Shown here: one piece after another, positions 1 through 8,371 of the stretch
Layout: every line of letters begins with the position of its first letter
Numbering within the stretch: the stretch's first letter is position 1
Program-made: the position numbers and the translations under genes
The notes under the pieces: model-generated
Told to the model about the DNA's origin: nothing
Databases searched by the model: none
Seen by the model: the letters and a program-made list of their open reading frames with translations, nothing else
Assembly: GCA_037439425.1 (NCBI GenBank)
Contig: JBBIWA010000002.1
Coordinates: 177,878-241,877, forward strand
Direction of reading: 5' to 3'
Source of the DNA: JBBIWA01 sp037439425
GTDB taxonomy: Bacteria; Acidobacteriota; Blastocatellia; RBC074
Length of the DNA: 64,000 nucleotides

Positions 1-1
1 G

Positions 2-1633
2 CTCACGCTACTCAGCACGCTCTTTCCTTTCTTCCACGGGCAGGGCAAAGGAATTTATCAGCTCCCTTTCTGGGGGCCTTATTACCATCAGAACGAAGCG
101 CAGATTTACCTCGGCGTCCTCGCTTTGTCCTTAGCTACGGCGGGCGCGCTGCACGTCTGGCGCAAGCGACAGCCGGTGGGCATGTTTTGGAGCTTAGCTG
201 GCATCGTGGCCATCGTCTTATCGCTGGGGAAATATATTGCGCCGGTCGCCTGGGTGCTCTATCACGTACCGCTGCTGGGCAACTTTCGCAGTCAAAACCG
301 GTACTGGATGATAGTCGCGATGGCAGCAGCGATGCTCGCTGGTTACACAGTTGATCATCTACTGCGCAGCGAAGGGCGTCTCACCGCTCGCTCAATCCAG
401 CTTATTGCTGCAGCATTGACTCTGCTTGCCAGCGTTATCGGCGCGCTTGTGCTCTGGCAACGAGAGATGGCCGAGAAGATGATCCGCGCGCTACCGGATC
501 TTCAGCAACTTCCCGAAGGCTTCCTGCGACAGGCAGGCACTGAATTCTATCTGCCGATCATCAGCGCCGCGTGCGCGCTGCTAGCGCTGATCATCTTCAC
601 CAACGCGCAGAGGCGAGGCCGTCGCTACGCATTGCTGTTAGCATTGCTGTTAATTGACTTTCACCTCTATGCCGTTTTTGCTCCTATCCACAATCCAGCA
701 AAGTTAGAATCACTCATCGGCAAAGCGATGCCGCCGGAGCTGGCATCCAGCATAAATGAGCGCGCGCCGTTTCGCTCTCACCTGATGTTGCATCCCACGG
801 ACGGAGAGTTCAATCCCTTCTGGTTTTACGGCCACGAGATGGCAACCGGATACGATCCGCTCGCGGCGGTGCGCTATAAGACTTTCACGGCGATTGACGA
901 AGCGGGACGAAGCCATCGCCTCGCGCTGCTGGACAGGCAAGACCGCACGCTGGACCTACTCAATGTTCGCTACCTCCTGGTCTCGCCCCGGTCACTGAGC
1001 GAGACGGCATCTGGCAGTCTCAGTGATCCGGCGCGCTGGCGTGAAGTGCCTGTCAGAAGCCCTGTGCCGGCATATCAAGACTTTCGCGTCTACGAAAATT
1101 TGCGAGCCTGCGCGCGCGTCTGGCTGGTAAGTCGCATAACGCCTTTGCCAGCAGATGCGCAGCTCCGGCTGATTCGCGGCGAGGTCACTGGCCGCACCTT
1201 CGATCCACGATCCGAAGCTCTGGTTGAGCCTGAAGGCGCCGCTGCGATCCACGAACGATTGCTTTCATCTCCAAATGAGACGGGCTCAGAGCCGGACGAT
1301 CAACCAATAAGCATCGTCAAACGTGAGCCTGCGGTGATGGTGATCGAAGCCAAGATCACTAAACCTTCAATGTTAGTGGTGAGTGAAGTGTTTTCTCCTG
1401 GTTGGCAAGTGAAAGTTGATGGCCGTGAGGCCAGGTTGTGGCGCGTGAACTATCTTTTGCGTGGCGTCGCTCTTGAGCCGGGCCAACATACGATAGCGTT
1501 CCTCTACCGTCCGCGTTTATTGATAATTGGTACCGTCATATCTGTAGCAACAGCGCTGGTTTTGTTACTCCTATTCTTGTGGGAGCGGCGAGCGGCCGGG
1601 AGGCAGAAAGGGAGTGAGAGCTATAGATTTTAA
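2..1633 (+). CDS. YfhO-family membrane protein, C-terminal part (5' end outside window)
   Basis: The frame is open from base 2, so the gene starts upstream of the window. The TTG at 125 is not needed as a start, because the codons before it read PYYHQNEAQIYLGVLAL, a conserved YfhO-type stretch just before a membrane helix. Several hydrophobic helices follow (around 180-680). A soluble C-terminal domain carries the family hallmark VFSPGWQVKVDG and LEPGQHTIAFLYRP, then a last helix and a basic tail. YfhO proteins are multi-spanning membrane proteins linked to glycosylation of lipoteichoic acid in Firmicutes. In Gram-negative phyla the homologues are large GT-C-like proteins of unproven substrate. 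The partner genes lie outside the window. Family call is firm; function is inferred. Confidence 0.85.
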   Translation, partial: LTLLSTLFPFFHGQGKGIYQLPFWGPYYHQNEAQIYLGVLALSLATAGALHVWRKRQPVGMFWSLAGIVAIVLSLGKYIAPVAWVLYHVPLLGNFRSQNRYWMIVAMAAAMLAGYTVDHLLRSEGRLTARSIQLIAAALTLLASVIGALVLWQREMAEKMIRALPDLQQLPEGFLRQAGTEFYLPIISAACALLALIIFTNAQRRGRRYALLLALLLIDFHLYAVFAPIHNPAKLESLIGKAMPPELASSINERAPFRSHLMLHPTDGEFNPFWFYGHEMATGYDPLAAVRYKTFTAIDEAGRSHRLALLDRQDRTLDLLNVRYLLVSPRSLSETASGSLSDPARWREVPVRSPVPAYQDFRVYENLRACARVWLVSRITPLPADAQLRLIRGEVTGRTFDPRSEALVEPEGAAAIHERLLSSPNETGSEPDDQPISIVKREPAVMVIEAKITKPSMLVVSEVFSPGWQVKVDGREARLWRVNYLLRGVALEPGQHTIAFLYRPRLLIIGTVISVATALVLLLLFLWERRAAGRQKGSESYRF

Positions 1634-1665
1634 GAGAAATGATCCACGGAGATCACGAAGAGAGT

Positions 1666-1700
1666 TCAGATCTCAGACTCCTCATTGGTCTGAGATCTGA
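1666..1700. terminator. Bidirectional hairpin between convergent genes
   Basis: A perfect 13-bp inverted repeat (TCAGATCTCAGAC paired with GTCTGAGATCTGA) with a 9-nt loop lies between the convergent genes ending at 1633 and 1739. The stem has no long T-run. An outer pair (CACGAAGA near 1654 with TCTTCGTG near 1729) could extend it. Transcription stop is inferred from position and symmetry. Confidence 0.55.
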
Positions 1701-1738
1701 TTCTTTGCGATTTTCGGTTCTTCGTGGTGAAAAGATCG

Positions 1739-2677
1739 TCACGGGCGTGGGCGCCTGGGTTTTGGCTCCTCCTTCTTCTCTTCAGATTTCTGCTCTTCAG
1801 GCTTCTTGGGTTTAGTTGGGTCGCTAGCCTTGTTAGCCTCTTCTGGCGGCACCTCTTCAGCCACGCCCGTGATCTTCACATCCGACTGGAACTGGCGATA
1901 GTCTTTGTACTTGATGACCATCCGCACACGGACGCTGAAGCCGTTATCGAAGACCAGCTCGTCATTGCTGTAAGTATAAGTCGGGAACCAGTAACGCCCG
2001 TCGATGTTTTCGCGGTAGGTTTCAAAGCGCGGGAATCGCTGCTTGAACTCAGGGACCACTTTGCCTGCGACCTTCACGATCTGGAGGTCTTGATCATCAA
2101 CCCAGACGCGCCCCTGAAAGTATTTGCCTTCGATCTTCTGATCCTTGAGCCGCTTGAGCGCGCGCGGGTCAGACAAAACTTTGGGCGTCACATCGAAGAC
2201 ATACAGATCCAGCTCATCGATCTTCTCTTTGCCGACATAGGTCACTTGATAATCTGGCAGGTCTTGCGCGGAAAGCGCAAACGGCTGGAGATTGATCAGC
2301 GCATTTCTGTCTTCAGAAGTCATAACCAGCCCGGCTCGATCCAGTGTTGATTGCGGCGCGCGAATGATTCGTTCAATGCGTTTGCCGGCGTCATTGAAGA
2401 CGAATTCTGAAACCTGATAAAACTCGCCGGAGATGGTATTGGCCGGGCCGAGCACTTGCAGCGTCGTCTCCTGCCGGTAGCTGTAATCCTTCCAGACTTC
2501 TCGCAGCTCGCTCTCTTTCTCAGTAAAGCGGCGGATGATCTCCTGCGGCGTCAGTTGTTGTGGCGGCGCAGTTGCAATGGGCACGTCGCTGGGTTTGTTC
2601 GACTGATTCTGAGCGCGTGCTGAACCCCAGGAGAGCAGCGCGCACAATGCGAATGAAAAGGCAAGAATTCTCTTCAT
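1739..2677 (-). CDS. Secreted LolA-like outer-membrane lipoprotein-sorting-type protein
   Basis: The protein has 312 residues. ATG at 2677 is preferred over the GTG three codons upstream because AGAGGTGA lies 6-7 nt before it. Residues 1-23 form a signal peptide (MKRILAFSFALCALLSWGSARAQ-type, cut after ARA). The middle resembles LolA/DUF1329-like beta-sheet proteins, with GRVWVDDQDLQIVKVAG and WFPTYTYSNDEL: alternating strands that read a treatment of bound lipid or protein. The tail (about residues 280-312) is rich in Pro, Lys and Glu and looks disordered. Such proteins are periplasmic carriers of lipidated substrates in known cases. This one may be only a distant fold relative, so the substrate is unknown. 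It stands alone between convergent and divergent neighbours. Confidence 0.6.
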   Translation of the reverse strand: MKRILAFSFALCALLSWGSARAQNQSNKPSDVPIATAPPQQLTPQEIIRRFTEKESELREVWKDYSYRQETTLQVLGPANTISGEFYQVSEFVFNDAGKRIERIIRAPQSTLDRAGLVMTSEDRNALINLQPFALSAQDLPDYQVTYVGKEKIDELDLYVFDVTPKVLSDPRALKRLKDQKIEGKYFQGRVWVDDQDLQIVKVAGKVVPEFKQRFPRFETYRENIDGRYWFPTYTYSNDELVFDNGFSVRVRMVIKYKDYRQFQSDVKITGVAEEVPPEEANKASDPTKPKKPEEQKSEEKKEEPKPRRPRP

Positions 2678-2905
2678 AGTTGTCACCTCTCAATTGCCTG
2701 AGAAACGTTATCGTTGGGCCCGACTACGATGGCCAGTATACCGCAGCGCGTTGCTTCAGATAAAGTCGGGATGTTTAATGGCAGCGTCAAAGGGGTCATT
2801 AAAAGTGGGACTCACCCTCACGAGCGCGCGCCTCTTGCCCGTTGTACTCGCGCACTAATCAGGCAGGCTCGAAGCGTGCGCCCCCAGGGTGAAAGGCGCT
2901 CTCAT

Positions 2906-3574
2906 TCAACTGCCCCGCCGAGACCAGGGTTTGACGATCTCTCCTTGCTGGTTCAGCTCCGGGTATGGAATGCCTTTGCGGTTGCAATAGTCCGCCACCT
3001 CAGGATAGCACCACTCAAACAGCGTCCGGCGATAGGTCGTTTCATCCAAGCGCCGCGCGTCATAAAATCCGGCTGCTTGGCGCTGGCGATAGGCTTCAAA
3101 CAAGATCAGGGCTGTGGCGACCGAGACATTGAGCGATTGCACCATTCCGACCATCGGAATGATGATGCTCCCATCGGCCATAGCCACAGCCTTCTCGGTG
3201 ATCCCATCCAGCTCCGCGCCCACAACGATAGCCGTTGGCTGAGTGTAATCAACCTCCCGATAGTCTACGGCCTCATCACAAAAGTGCGCAGCCAGCAACC
3301 GGAATCCCCTGGCTCTGAGGTGCGAGTAAGCCTCATCAACCGAAGCATGATGTCTGAGACGGATCCATCTGTCGCATCCGCTGGCTGGTTTGTGTTTTAA
3401 GCCCAGCTCACTCTGGTAGGTGATGGCGTGCAACTCGAACACCCCAACGGCATCACAGGTGCGCGCAATGGCTGCGAGATTATGCGCCTTATGCACGTTC
3501 TCCATCACCACGGTCAGATCAGGTTGGCGACGATTGAGCACCTCGATCAGCTTACTGTATCGTTCCGGAGTCAT
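2906..3574 (-). CDS. trmH: tRNA (guanosine(18)-2'-O)-methyltransferase TrmH
   Basis: This 222-residue SpoU/SPOUT-class protein should methylate the 2'-OH of G18 in the tRNA D-loop using S-adenosylmethionine. Visible signatures are NVHKAHNLAAIARTCDAVGV near the N-terminus (motif 1, with the catalytic Arg in the IARTCDAVGV segment), IVVGAELDGI (motif 2) and IPMVGMVQSLNVSVATALIL (motif 3, the trefoil-knot SAM site). Its length and the absence of an N-terminal L30e-like domain favour TrmH over RlmB or TsnR. The start at 3574 (ATG) gives the family's usual MTPERYSKLIEVL opening. It is followed 30 bp later, on the same strand, by the MOT1 transporter's stop, but nothing links their functions. Confidence 0.9.
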   Translation of the reverse strand: MTPERYSKLIEVLNRRQPDLTVVMENVHKAHNLAAIARTCDAVGVFELHAITYQSELGLKHKPASGCDRWIRLRHHASVDEAYSHLRARGFRLLAAHFCDEAVDYREVDYTQPTAIVVGAELDGITEKAVAMADGSIIIPMVGMVQSLNVSVATALILFEAYRQRQAAGFYDARRLDETTYRRTLFEWCYPEVADYCNRKGIPYPELNQQGEIVKPWSRRGS

Positions 3575-3604
3575 ACGAGAAGACTTCGCTGGCGGATATG
3601 AGGT

Positions 3605-4792
3605 CTATGGTTCCTTTGCGCCCAAGGTGATCACGCCACGTTTCCTCAGATTGTCTATGGCAACGCCAACGATCATTCCAATAAGGTATCCGTAAGGGAG
3701 CCCAACCGCAATCAGACCGACCAGCAAAATAATGGTGAAGTCGCCTCTGGACGCAGCCAACTCTCGCACCAGCAGCATAAGCGTCAGGCCTTCAAATAAC
3801 AGAATGATGCCCAAAATAGGCAACGGGAAAACGCCTACAACGAGATCAAAACCTCGACCAAAAAATAGTCCGAAGCAGACGTAGATTGCGCCTTCGATAA
3901 TAACTGAACCGCCAGTGCGCGCCCCAAAGGCGTAATGCCCTGCTAGGCCACCCGAACCGTGACAGGTAGGGATGCCGCCAAAGAAGGGATTTATCAGATT
4001 CATCAGAGCGTAGGTGAGACTGATCTGCCGGATTGTAAGCCGGCGACTGGGAAAGAGGTCTTCAGCGATTTGCCTGGTGGCCAGGATAGAGTTACCTAAC
4101 GAGAGGGGAATTTGTGGCAGTGCCAGAAGGAGAAAGCCCGTGAGAAGCTCTTGCAGTTGCGGGATATGAAGCTTGGGCAAGCTGAAGCCGATGCCTTGAA
4201 GGATAGCTGAGGCCTGGAGTTTGAAAGCAAAGGCATAAACCAAGCCTAGTAGAACGAGAAAAAGAGCGGCCGGGTATTTTCTGTTACCGAGGAAGATGAC
4301 CGCAAGAATAAATGCCACTAGCGCCAACCAGTAACCTGCAATACCATCAGCTTGCACATATTCCTTGAGCGCAAGTGTGGCAAGTTGAAGGCCGAGGCCG
4401 AACTGGATGCCACGCACGACGTTTTTGGGAACAATACGTGCCAGCCAATCAATGAGCCCCGATACCGACAACAGCAACATGGTTACGCCGATGGCAAGCC
4501 CTGCGCCATATAAGACCGGGCCAGTTACTTTTTGGGCAATCACAATAGCCGCCATTGCTTTGAGCGGCTGTACTGGCATGGGGATTCGATAGCGTAATCC
4601 AGTGAGGATTTGCATCAGACCGAACATAGTTAGAACACTGGTGCCATCGAGCTGAGCAGCCAAAGCGACGCCGACGACCAGAGGCAGGTCGGTCCCGAGG
4701 TCCCCGAAGGCCCCGGCTAGTTCGTTGCGGTCGAAGCGAATATAGGGAAGCGCTGTCCTGGTGACGGGTTTAGCGATCTCAAGACCCTCCAT
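3605..4792 (-). CDS. MOT1-family (molybdate/sulfate permease-like) transporter
   Basis: About 395 residues, with roughly ten to twelve hydrophobic segments. The N-terminal GAFGDLGTDLPLVVGVA and PMPVQPLKAMAAIVIAQ and the internal IPTCHGSGGLAGHYAFGARTGG are the two conserved motifs of the MOT1 branch of the SulP superfamily. Plant members carry molybdate; bacterial ones are often annotated as putative sulfate or molybdate transporters. No STAS domain follows, as expected for MOT1. I chose ATG 4792 because the frame upstream to 4930 lacks transporter sequence and GGAAGGAG lies about 14 nt upstream, which is a slightly long spacing. No molybdenum cofactor genes are nearby, so the substrate is unproven. 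Confidence 0.8.
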   Translation of the reverse strand: MEGLEIAKPVTRTALPYIRFDRNELAGAFGDLGTDLPLVVGVALAAQLDGTSVLTMFGLMQILTGLRYRIPMPVQPLKAMAAIVIAQKVTGPVLYGAGLAIGVTMLLLSVSGLIDWLARIVPKNVVRGIQFGLGLQLATLALKEYVQADGIAGYWLALVAFILAVIFLGNRKYPAALFLVLLGLVYAFAFKLQASAILQGIGFSLPKLHIPQLQELLTGFLLLALPQIPLSLGNSILATRQIAEDLFPSRRLTIRQISLTYALMNLINPFFGGIPTCHGSGGLAGHYAFGARTGGSVIIEGAIYVCFGLFFGRGFDLVVGVFPLPILGIILLFEGLTLMLLVRELAASRGDFTIILLVGLIAVGLPYGYLIGMIVGVAIDNLRKRGVITLGAKEP

Positions 4793-5098
4793 ACTCGGAT
4801 GCGAGACTCCTTCCAGAGAGGGCAGTTTAACAAAACAGTGGTAGAAAAGCCATTTGGTCAAAGGGTGTGGTCTGTACGTCGGGCGCAATCGAACTCGTGC
4901 TCTGGTGATATTCAAGATGCTCCTCAACACTCATCCCTTTGGTCGTCTCTTCGCTCCCATACGCCTTATTTGAACAACCTCGTGTAAAATGACAGTGGCT
5001 GGATACTGTAGGTAGGTAACGGAATTGGGAAACATCTGGCCGAGTTGCTCTCTGAAGATCAAAGTGGGACGATCGCGCGAAAGTTGTACGCGCGTTAG

Positions 5099-5315
5099 GT
5101 GAAACATCAGGATCACTTGTTGTATTTCCTGCATCATCCGGAAGTGTCGCCGACCAACAACGCTTGTGAAAGGGTGCTGCGCCCTTCAGTGATTCATCGA
5201 AGAGTGACCCACGGGCTACTGCTCCGGGTGGGGGGCGAAAGCATACGCGGCGTTGGAAACGGTAATTGATAGGGGAAAGCTCAAAGATCGGAAAGCGTTT
5301 GAAGCGCTGCTGTGG
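5099..5315 (+). pseudogene. IS66-family transposase, C-terminal remnant
   Basis: From 5099 one frame reads KHQDHLLYFLHHPEVSPTNN and continues ACERVLRPSVIHRRVTHG, the diagnostic C-terminal catalytic block of IS66 DDE transposases (P-TNNA-E-ALRP-VIHRKV). Around 5225-5240 the reading shifts frame and continues as KAYAALETVIDRGKLKDRKA, matching the family's end. An in-frame TAG lies just upstream, and the N-terminal 400 or so residues are absent. This is a dead fragment; no terminal inverted repeats were found. It lies in the relic zone between the MOT1 transporter and the DUF5666 protein. Confidence 0.75.
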
Positions 5316-5480
5316 GTTGATGGGCACACGCGGCCTTACCTTTTCTTGATACTCCGGCGCCCTAAGGAGATCGCCGCGGGGCCTTGGGATGGAAATTCCT
5401 CCGATCGCACTGACGTGCGCGAGTGGAGGAATTTTTACCTCAATGTCGTGAGCAATTAAAAAGTTTGTCGGACATTGTCG

Positions 5481-5690
5481 CAGGAGTCATTCAGCTCGTG
5501 CTGCGACGCGGGAGAGACGATCAAACCCTCACGAGCGCACGCTCGCGAGCGTGCAAGATCTTCAGCCCCAATGAGCACGCAAGGATGCGTGCGCTCCCAG
5601 GATTTTCCGCAGGAGTCATTCAGCTCGCTTGAGCGACACCCAGAAACGATGAAAACCTGGGTAGGCACGCTTGCGAGCGGGCCTGATTTC
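5481..5690. repeat. Hairpin-rich dispersed repeat, copy A (one full unit plus a diverged partial unit)
   Basis: The unit 5481-5609 (129 bp) starts CAGGAGTCATTCAGCTCG and ends GATTTTCCG. The next unit starts at 5610 with the same words and then diverges. Inside the first unit lie an 18-bp perfect palindrome (GCACGCTCGCGAGCGTGC) and a hairpin GCACGCA-AGGA-TGCGTGC. Nearly the same 130 bp occurs at 46271-46400. No protein is encoded. The 4793-6014 interval otherwise holds only the IS66 remnant. Confidence 0.85.
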
Positions 5691-6014
5691 GGATTTAAAT
5701 TCGCAATTCGCAATCACCAAGCGTACCTGGGAAGGGGACAAAAAGTCTCGCTCTTCGATTAATGAGGCGACAGCTTGCCGCAGGCGTAGATCGGCTCCGG
5801 CTTCTCAGCCTTCATTTCGCGGCTAGCTGCCTCAACGACTTAACAGCTCTCTCAAAGAATCCTTCGCTTGTGGCATTGTAACTGCCAAACAGTTGTAAGT
5901 GGGACTGATTCGTGTGTTGTAGACAGGGGCAAGTTTCATTGCCCTCGTCAATATTTTGGAATTGGTAGCTGATGGGTTGGGGGATTTGTGATAATTGGGA
6001 AAGCGAGGTTCAAT

Positions 6015-8270
6015 ATGAGAGGAGCGATGATAAATCTTGCGGTATCCCGACCAGTTACTCTAGCATTACTTGGAGTGGTGGCCCTGGCGTTTTGTCTGGT
6101 CTTGGTTGGCCGGATCGCTGCCGCAGAGGAGTATAAATTTTACGGTACCATCACAGCGCTGCCTGCTACGCAAGGGTGGATTGGTGACTGGACGGTGAGC
6201 GGCAAAACCGTGCACGTCACTGCTACCACGCGGATCAAACAAGAGCGCGGCGCAATTGCAATAGGTGCTTACATCGAGGTGGAAGGCACGTTGCAAGCCG
6301 ATGGCTCGATCACTGCCCTTGAGATCGAAGTCAGATTAGGCCCTGGAAACAGTGGTGGCACCTCTGTCAAATTTTACGGCACCGTCAGCAGTTTACCTTC
6401 TACCCCAGGCTGGATCGGCGATTGGACAGTAGACGGTAGGATCGTGCATGTCAGTGCCAGCACCCGTATTGAGCAGGAACGTGGCGCGCCTGCCGTGGGC
6501 GTCTTCGTCAAGGTTGAAGGCAACCTACAAACCGATGGCTCGATCAATGCGACCAAGATCGAGATCAAGTTCAGTCTCAATCTCAGTGGTGGTCTCTTCA
6601 TTAAATTCACCGGTATAGTGGAAAGCTTACCGAGCACAGCTGGCCTGATCGGTGATTGGACAGTAAGCGGGCGCACGGTGCGTGTCAGTGCAATTACTTT
6701 CATCGAGCAGAAACGCGGGCCTATTGCGGTGGGAGCGCGAGTTGAAGTCGAAGGGCTGCAACAGACGGATGGCTCGATAAATGCTATCAAGATTGAAGCG
6801 GAGGATGAGGCGGGCAGCAGCGGCGTGATCAGCTTCAAAGGCACGATTGAGAGCTTACCAGGCACACCAGGACGAATTGGTGCCTGGACGGTGAGCGGGC
6901 GTACAGTGCATGTTAGTGCCCTCACGGTCATCAATCAGGAGCATGGACCGGTCGCTGTAGGAGCCAATGTCGAGGTGCAAGGACTGGTGCAACCGGATGG
7001 GTCAATCAATGCGCTCAGGATCGAGGTCAAACCTACTCCTGTGATCGGTGTGATCCTGGTTAAATTCTACGGCATCATCGAGAGCCTGCCCGAAACGACT
7101 GGCTGGATCGGAGTCTGGACAGTGAGCGGGCGCAAAGTGAATGTCACTGCTGCCACGCGCATTGACCAGGAGCACGGCGTGCCAGCTGTTGGACGCATTG
7201 TTGAGGTTGAAGGTACTCTTCAGGCAGATGGGACGGTGGAAGCCAGAAAGATAGAAGTCAAGCGCCTGCCAGGCGGTGACAGCTTGATTGAATTCTTTGG
7301 AAAGATTGAAGTCTTACCAGCTACTCCAGGTTGGATTGGCGCCTGGACGGTGAGTGGGCGTATAGTGAATGTCAGTGCGACCACGCGCATTAAGCGGGAA
7401 TACCGTCCCGTCGCCGTCGGAGCCTTTGTTGAAGTCAGAGGCACGCTGCAAGCTGATGGCTCGATCAATGCCCTCAGGATCGAGGTCAAATCAGGTCCTA
7501 GCGGCGGCGCCTTCCTCAGTCTCACCAGTCCTACAGCTTCGGTCAGTGCGGCGAGCTATCAGGCAGAGAATGCCGCCGAATCCATCGTCGCGGCTTTCGG
7601 CATCAATCTTGCGACGAGCACGGCGGCAGCGACTTCGCTACCCCTGCCGACCAGTCTGGGCGGTGTGACCGTGTTAGTAGATGGAGTACCTGCCCCTCTC
7701 TTCTTCGTCTCTCCAACGCAAATCAACTACGCGCTCCCAGAAGGGACATCGCCGGGCACAGCCTCCGTGGCAGTATTGAATGGGAGCGGAGTGGTAGCGC
7801 AAGGTTTGCTTGCGGTTTCAGATATAGCGCCGAGCCTGTTTACGGCTGATGCTTCTGGAACGGGCGCGCCTGCTGGCAACTTGCTGCGGGTCAAACCAAC
7901 GGGGCAGCAGATTTATGAATCGCTGGTGCGCTTTGATGCCGCGATGAACAAGCTGGTGCCCGCCACGATCAGGCGCAACAGCGAGGATCAGCTCTTCCTT
8001 GTACTCTACGGCACAGGCCTGCGCTACGCGCCGGATACGGATGACAACAGCGGCAATGGCGTGGCCGAAAGCATCGAAGTCACCATTGGCGGAGTCAGCG
8101 CTCCGGTGCTATATGCCGGACCGGCGCCGGGCTTCGTCGGTTTGGATCAGATCAATGTGCAACTTCCGACCAGTGTCGCTGCTGGTCAAAACATCAGCGT
8201 AGTGCTGAAGGCCAAAGATAATTCGGGGAGAGTGATCCAGGCCAATACGGTGATCATCGCCGTGGAGTGA
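6015..8270 (+). CDS. Secreted protein: six DUF5666-like repeats plus Acidobacteria-type C-terminal Ig-like domain
   Basis: I chose ATG 6015 (751 residues), with GAGG 7 nt upstream; GTG 5988 would add nine residues. A hydrophobic signal (about residues 15-40, ending IAAAEE) precedes six repeats of about 75 residues, near 6141, 6366, 6600, 6834, 7062 and 7284. Each has the pattern YG-I-LP-T-GWIG-WTVSGR-V-VSA-TRI-QE-G-AVGA-VEVEG-LQ-DGSINA--IEVK, that is DUF5666-type beta units. From about residue 505 the rest matches the roughly 240-residue Ig-like C-terminal module common in Acidobacteriota (FVSPTQINYALPEGT, VLYGTGLRYAPD, GLDQINVQLPTSVAAG). Likely cell-surface or periplasmic; binding partner unknown. 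It has no operon partner. Confidence 0.8.
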   Translation: MRGAMINLAVSRPVTLALLGVVALAFCLVLVGRIAAAEEYKFYGTITALPATQGWIGDWTVSGKTVHVTATTRIKQERGAIAIGAYIEVEGTLQADGSITALEIEVRLGPGNSGGTSVKFYGTVSSLPSTPGWIGDWTVDGRIVHVSASTRIEQERGAPAVGVFVKVEGNLQTDGSINATKIEIKFSLNLSGGLFIKFTGIVESLPSTAGLIGDWTVSGRTVRVSAITFIEQKRGPIAVGARVEVEGLQQTDGSINAIKIEAEDEAGSSGVISFKGTIESLPGTPGRIGAWTVSGRTVHVSALTVINQEHGPVAVGANVEVQGLVQPDGSINALRIEVKPTPVIGVILVKFYGIIESLPETTGWIGVWTVSGRKVNVTAATRIDQEHGVPAVGRIVEVEGTLQADGTVEARKIEVKRLPGGDSLIEFFGKIEVLPATPGWIGAWTVSGRIVNVSATTRIKREYRPVAVGAFVEVRGTLQADGSINALRIEVKSGPSGGAFLSLTSPTASVSAASYQAENAAESIVAAFGINLATSTAAATSLPLPTSLGGVTVLVDGVPAPLFFVSPTQINYALPEGTSPGTASVAVLNGSGVVAQGLLAVSDIAPSLFTADASGTGAPAGNLLRVKPTGQQIYESLVRFDAAMNKLVPATIRRNSEDQLFLVLYGTGLRYAPDTDDNSGNGVAESIEVTIGGVSAPVLYAGPAPGFVGLDQINVQLPTSVAAGQNISVVLKAKDNSGRVIQANTVIIAVE

Positions 8271-8290
8271 AGATCACCTTCCAAGCGAGA

Positions 8291-8360
8291 CTTTGAGTTT
8301 TGGGTTTTGGATGATGAGTTGAGGGGGCACAACTCAGAGTTCAGAACCCAGAACTCAAAG
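8291..8360. terminator. Long nested inverted repeat after the DUF5666 gene
   Basis: CTTTGAGTTTTGGGTTTTGG (8291-8310) pairs with 8341-8360 along 20 bp (three imperfect positions, two of them G-T). A second stem, GAGTTG/CAACTC (8316-8335), nests inside. It fills the gap before the CHASE2 kinase start. It may end transcription of the upstream gene, or be a mobile palindromic unit. Confidence 0.5.
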
Positions 8361-8371
8361 CTATTTTCCAG

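Noticed and set aside
1724..2350. 208-codon plus-strand open frame over the LolA-like gene
   Set aside because: It is antisense to a gene with a signal peptide, family-like sequence and a good ribosome-binding site. It shows no recognisable domain.
4827..5327. 166-codon minus-strand open frame
   Set aside because: The IS66 transposase relic is read on the plus strand through the same bases; the minus frame has no family resemblance.
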